NCBI GenBank assembly: GCA_903938075.1
Contig: CAJABS010000113.1
Coordinates: 1 to 25,741 of the forward strand
DNA from: an uncultured Chloroflexota bacterium
Lineage (GTDB): Bacteria > Chloroflexota > Limnocylindria > Limnocylindrales > Limnocylindraceae
DNA: 25,741 bases
Reading direction: 5' to 3'
The position numbers and the translations under genes are program-made. The notes beneath the pieces were generated by a model. The model saw only the letters and a program-made list of their open reading frames with translations, did not search any database and was not told the origin of the DNA. This document shows, piece after piece, positions 23,435-25,741 of the stretch (position 1 is its first letter; each line of letters opens with the position of its first letter).

Positions 23435-24016
23435 ATGACTGGATGGGACTGGACAGGGGTTTTCGGGGGGCTGATTAGCTTCGTTGTGGTGCTGTATGTG
23501 CAGCGGACACAGCGTATTCGTCAGTCCCGTGGAACGACGGTGAGCATGATTGCGTTCGCTGGCCTGGTCGCATATGTCTGGGCCCCCATCGGTTTCCCAA
23601 ACTCTGACTGGTCACGGGCACCGCTCGGGAGCGATGTGATCCGTCTCATTCCATTCGTGAACTTTGATCCTGCGCTCTTGCAGACCCAGTGGCTGCTTGT
23701 GCAGGTGGGCATGGGCGCGGCAACCTTCCTGCTCGCCACCCTCGCCCTCTATGGAGACGCTCGACGGGCGGCCTTCGCCGTCATCGGCATCATGGCCGTT
23801 GGCCTCGAGATCAGCCAGGCGCTCTCGAACTACTTCTCGAACCTCGTACCGCCCTACCGGGTTGACATCCACGACGTCTTGGCGCGAGCCACCGGTGCGC
23901 TCGCCGCGTACCTCTTGCTCAAGCTCATTGGGGCCGTCTGGCGCGTCTCCGTCCGGCCCTCGTTTGCCAAGAGCGGCATTGTCGGCTTCATTGATGGAGT
24001 GACGCGCCGCATCTAG
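23435..24016 (+). CDS. VanZ-like family membrane protein
   Basis: A 193-residue protein with about five membrane helices. The C-terminal half follows the VanZ-like pattern: an IRLIPFVNFDP segment, a helix with GLEISQALSNYF, then the PPYRVDIHDVLARATGALAAYLL stretch, matching the family's E-x-x-Q ... R-x-x-D-x-x-D-x-x-x-N-x-x-G signature (Ala-Arg-Ala replaces the Asn region). VanZ proteins are associated with teicoplanin tolerance, but most family members have no known role. No SD is evident. It is not near the VanY gene, so it is not part of a glycopeptide cluster. Confidence 0.75.
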   Translation: MTGWDWTGVFGGLISFVVVLYVQRTQRIRQSRGTTVSMIAFAGLVAYVWAPIGFPNSDWSRAPLGSDVIRLIPFVNFDPALLQTQWLLVQVGMGAATFLLATLALYGDARRAAFAVIGIMAVGLEISQALSNYFSNLVPPYRVDIHDVLARATGALAAYLLLKLIGAVWRVSVRPSFAKSGIVGFIDGVTRRI

Positions 24017-24041
24017 CGGCGACCCACTCGCTGAGCGGTCG

Positions 24042-24059
24042 ACTGCAAGACGTTGCAGT
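24042..24059. promoter_or_regulatory. 18-bp palindrome upstream of the cysteine operon
   Basis: ACTGCAA-GACG-TTGCAGT has perfect 7-base arms around a 4-base spacer. It lies 22 bases before the -10 of the leader ORF, covering or just upstream of the -35 zone. It has no T tail and begins 25 bases after the VanZ-like stop, so an operator is likelier than a terminator. Confidence 0.5.
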
Positions 24060-24071
24060 AACTGACTGGGC

Positions 24072-24091
24072 GGGCAGGCGATACACTGCCC
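24072..24091 (+). promoter_or_regulatory. -10 TACACT of the cysteine-operon promoter within an inverted repeat
   Basis: TACACT (24082-24087) ends six bases before the ATG at 24094, the leaderless geometry seen elsewhere in the window. GGGCAG (24072-24077) and CTGCCC (24086-24091) are perfect arms that flank it, which could be a second protein site. Confidence 0.5.
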
Positions 24092-24093
24092 AC

Positions 24094-24186
24094 ATGACCG
24101 CAGCCGATCTCATTGCCCAAGCCGCTGGCGAGCCGAGCATCTGTCGATGCCCGTCGCTCTCCTTCGAGCCGTCCTGCGCGCGCTGA
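24094..24186 (+). CDS. candidate leaderless cysteine leader peptide (30 residues)
   Basis: ATG at 24094 opens a 30-codon frame ending in TGA 24184-24186, between a leaderless-type -10 and cysK. The peptide has Cys at 17, 19 and 28 (segments ICRCPS and EPSCAR) and four Ser, far above the Cys content of other proteins here. In mycobacteria, leaderless upstream ORFs with clustered Cys codons act as cysteine-responsive attenuators of sulfur genes. Position, Cys codons and downstream operon all fit that model, in which ribosomes slow at Cys codons when Cys-tRNA is scarce and the leader RNA refolds. I could not identify a clean competing terminator or SD-masking hairpin. A chance ORF remains possible. 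Confidence 0.5.
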   Translation: MTAADLIAQAAGEPSICRCPSLSFEPSCAR

Positions 24187-24267
24187 GGCGATCGCAACCA
24201 GGGACCAAACGGCAGAGGGGGCGGCGGATGTAGTCCACAACCCACCATGTAGCTGGAGGTACCCGAC
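24187..24267 (+). other. cysK leader region after the upstream ORF
   Basis: These 81 bases separate the leader ORF stop from the cysK ATG. They hold the cysK SD (GGAGG, 24255-24259), a GC-rich GGCAGAGGGGGCGGCGG stretch (24211-24227) and no T run. I saw no strong rho-independent terminator. Any control here would more likely act on translation or through Rho. Confidence 0.4.
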
Positions 24268-25257
24268 ATGACCGTTCATAACCCAGGAATCTTTTCTGAC
24301 AACGCCATCACGATTGGTCGCACCCCGCTCGTGCGCTTGAACCGCGTCACCGACGGCGCCGCCGCAACGGTGCTCGCCAAGATTGAGGGGCGCAACCCTG
24401 CCTACTCCGTAAAGTGCCGACTCGGCACCGCCATGGTGCTTGACGCCGAGAAGCGCGGCGTACTGAAGCCAGGCGTTGAGATTGTTGAGCCAACGAGCGG
24501 CAACACCGGCATCGCCTTGGCGATGGTTGGCGCAGCGCGCGGCTACAAGGTCACCCTCACCATGCCCGACACCGTCAGCATTGAGCGACGCAAGTTGATC
24601 GTTGCCTACGGCGCAACCCTCGTCTTGACCGAAGGCGCGAAGGGGATGCCAGGCGCGATCGCCAAGGCCGAAGAGATCGCCGCGTCGGATCCTGCACGCT
24701 ATGTGCTGTTGCAGCAGTTCAAGAATCCAGCGGGCCCTGCAATCCACGAATCAACCACCGGCCCAGAGATCTGGGATGACACCGAAGGCAACGTCGACAT
24801 CTTCGTTGCAGGGAGCGGCACCGGCGGCACCATCACTGGCGTCGCTCGCTATTTGAAGAAGGGTCGCGGCAAGGCGGTGCAGATCGTTGCCGTTGAGCCC
24901 GCCACCAGTCCAGTGATTGCGCAGCGCATGGCGGGTCAGCCGAATCAGCCTGCGCCACACAAGATTCAGGGAATCGGGCCGGGCTTTGTTCCAGACATTC
25001 TCGACATCTCACTCATTGACCAGGTTGAGTCAGTAACGAACGAAGAGGCGATCGCCATGGCGCGTCGCATTGCGCGCGAAGAGGGGATCCTCGTTGGTAT
25101 CTCGTGCGGTGCTGCCGCACACGTTGCGTTGAAGTTGGCGCACCTGCCCGAGAACGCAGGGAAGACGATTGTCGTCGTGCTTCCAGACTCGGGCGAGCGC
25201 TACTTGAGCACTGCGCTCTACGAGGGACTCTTCGATGCGAGCGGCATCGCCCTGTGA
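24268..25257 (+). CDS. cysK: cysteine synthase (O-acetylserine sulfhydrylase)
   Basis: A 329-residue PLP enzyme that joins O-acetylserine and sulfide to give cysteine. All fold-type II landmarks are present: NPAYSVKCR with the PLP lysine K49, EPTSGNTGIALA (the substrate loop, about 74-84), AGSGTGGTITG (182-188 binds PLP phosphate), EGILVGISCGAA and LPDSGERYLST near the C-terminus. The N-P-x-x-SVKCR form marks the CysK type rather than CBS/CysM (SVKDR). The start has a GGAGG SD eight bases upstream. The TGA stop overlaps the next gene's GTG. Downstream serine acetyltransferase makes its substrate. A Cys-rich leader ORF precedes it. Confidence 0.95.
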   Translation: MTVHNPGIFSDNAITIGRTPLVRLNRVTDGAAATVLAKIEGRNPAYSVKCRLGTAMVLDAEKRGVLKPGVEIVEPTSGNTGIALAMVGAARGYKVTLTMPDTVSIERRKLIVAYGATLVLTEGAKGMPGAIAKAEEIAASDPARYVLLQQFKNPAGPAIHESTTGPEIWDDTEGNVDIFVAGSGTGGTITGVARYLKKGRGKAVQIVAVEPATSPVIAQRMAGQPNQPAPHKIQGIGPGFVPDILDISLIDQVESVTNEEAIAMARRIAREEGILVGISCGAAAHVALKLAHLPENAGKTIVVVLPDSGERYLSTALYEGLFDASGIAL

Positions 25258-25741
25258 GTTCTGATTCAGCCGGAATTAGTCGTGCGCTGACCGCTGCCGA
25301 TGCCGCCCTTGCGGGTGGTGCGGTGGCGGCGGGCGACCGACCATCGCGTGGCGAGATCACCCGCGTGCTGGCCGAACTTCGTGCAGCACTCTTTCCGCGC
25401 GAGCTCGGTGTTGCCGCCGATGGCGAGGCGGCAGTGGCGACGCACCTTACGTCGGCACTTGCAGGGCTGCGCGAGCAGATTCGACGTTGCGCGGTGCTGT
25501 TTGCTGCAGAGCGGCCAGGCGAGGGGCTCGCCCCTGATCAGGTCGATCGCGTCACAGACGCCTTTGCCGCAGAGCTGCCCGCAATCCGCACGCTCATTGA
25601 AGGGGATATTGCCGCGGCGTTTGCCGGTGATCCGGCGGCGCGTAGCCGTTCAGAGATCCTGCACGGGTACCCAGGCGTACGCGCGATGATCGATCACCGC
25701 ATGGCGCATCTGCTCTACACACTTGAGGTGCCACTCTTGCC
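25254..25741 (+). CDS. serine O-acetyltransferase, N-terminal part (runs off window)
   Basis: The GTG at 25254 overlaps the cysK stop (GTGA) and the frame stays open for 162 codons to the window edge. The first 130 or so residues are an Ala-rich helical region. The segment SRSEILHGYPGVRAM then IDHRMAHLLYTLEVPLL (about residues 130-162) is the signature of EpsC/CysE serine acetyltransferases just before the hexapeptide-repeat catalytic domain, which lies outside. The long N-terminal extension fits the EpsC-type enzymes paired with cysK. It makes O-acetylserine from serine and acetyl-CoA, the substrate of the preceding gene. Confidence 0.88.
   Translation, partial: MSSDSAGISRALTAADAALAGGAVAAGDRPSRGEITRVLAELRAALFPRELGVAADGEAAVATHLTSALAGLREQIRRCAVLFAAERPGEGLAPDQVDRVTDAFAAELPAIRTLIEGDIAAAFAGDPAARSRSEILHGYPGVRAMIDHRMAHLLYTLEVPLL

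Noticed and set aside
910..24016. VanY (910-1926) and VanZ-like (23435-24016) as parts of a glycopeptide-resistance cluster
   Set aside because: They are over 21 kb apart, and no vanR/S/H/A/X genes are present. Both families are common outside resistance clusters.
24187..24267. A T-box or SAM riboswitch in the cysK leader
   Set aside because: The leader is too short and no T-box sequence or k-turn is visible. The Cys-codon ORF is a simpler candidate.
1..25741. CRISPR array, insertion sequence or prophage
   Set aside because: No regularly spaced direct repeats, transposase, integrase or phage structural genes were seen on either strand.

Overview
The window is GC-rich bacterial chromosome, densely packed with short intergenic gaps and many 4-base stop/start overlaps (ATGA or GTGA). 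No plasmid, phage or insertion-sequence gene was seen. Several operon-first genes lack a Shine-Dalgarno (SD) sequence and instead carry a TANNNT hexamer 6-7 bases before the start codon. That is the leaderless-mRNA pattern known from Actinobacteria, Deinococcus and some Chloroflexota. With the gene content (DUF4389, DUF4188 and ELWxxDGT proteins, an actinobacterial-style cysK-serine acetyltransferase pair) this suggests an actinobacterial or Chloroflexota-like lineage, but the phylum cannot be fixed from the sequence alone.

Layout. Bases 1-3771 hold the end of a membrane protein, a YhfC-type intramembrane protease, a VanY/M15 D,D-carboxypeptidase, an exported DUF5666-like protein and a TerC/Alx membrane protein. 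Bases 3846-9147 (minus strand) are a complete operon for UDP-2,3-diacetamido-2,3-dideoxy-mannuronate, in the order epimerase (wbpI), aminotransferase (wbpE), 3-dehydrogenase (wbpB), 6-dehydrogenase (wbpA), N-acetyltransferase (wbpD). Three glycosyltransferases follow (9197-12723), two of them divergent from one very short promoter region. A tRNA-Thr(CGT) closes this surface-polysaccharide block.

Bases 12839-14449 are a TetR regulator divergent from a four-helix membrane protein and a DUF4188 protein. Bases 14471-17949 are a tightly coupled four-gene operon (membrane protein, small XRE regulator, CPBP intramembrane protease, MFS exporter). It is preceded by two TTGTA-N4-TACAA palindromes that sit on the predicted -35 and -10. 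Downstream lies a badly deleted isochorismatase-like pseudogene, then a TetR gene divergent from an exported ELWxxDGT-repeat protein. Bases 20498-24016 carry DinB-like, TetR, NhaA, DUF4389 and VanZ-like genes.

The right end is the start of a cysteine-biosynthesis operon, cysK and the beginning of a serine O-acetyltransferase. A leaderless 30-codon reading frame with three Cys codons lies just upstream and is a candidate cysteine-sensing leader peptide. I consider this, and the XRE/CPBP/MFS operon with its double operator, the two most interesting items in the window.
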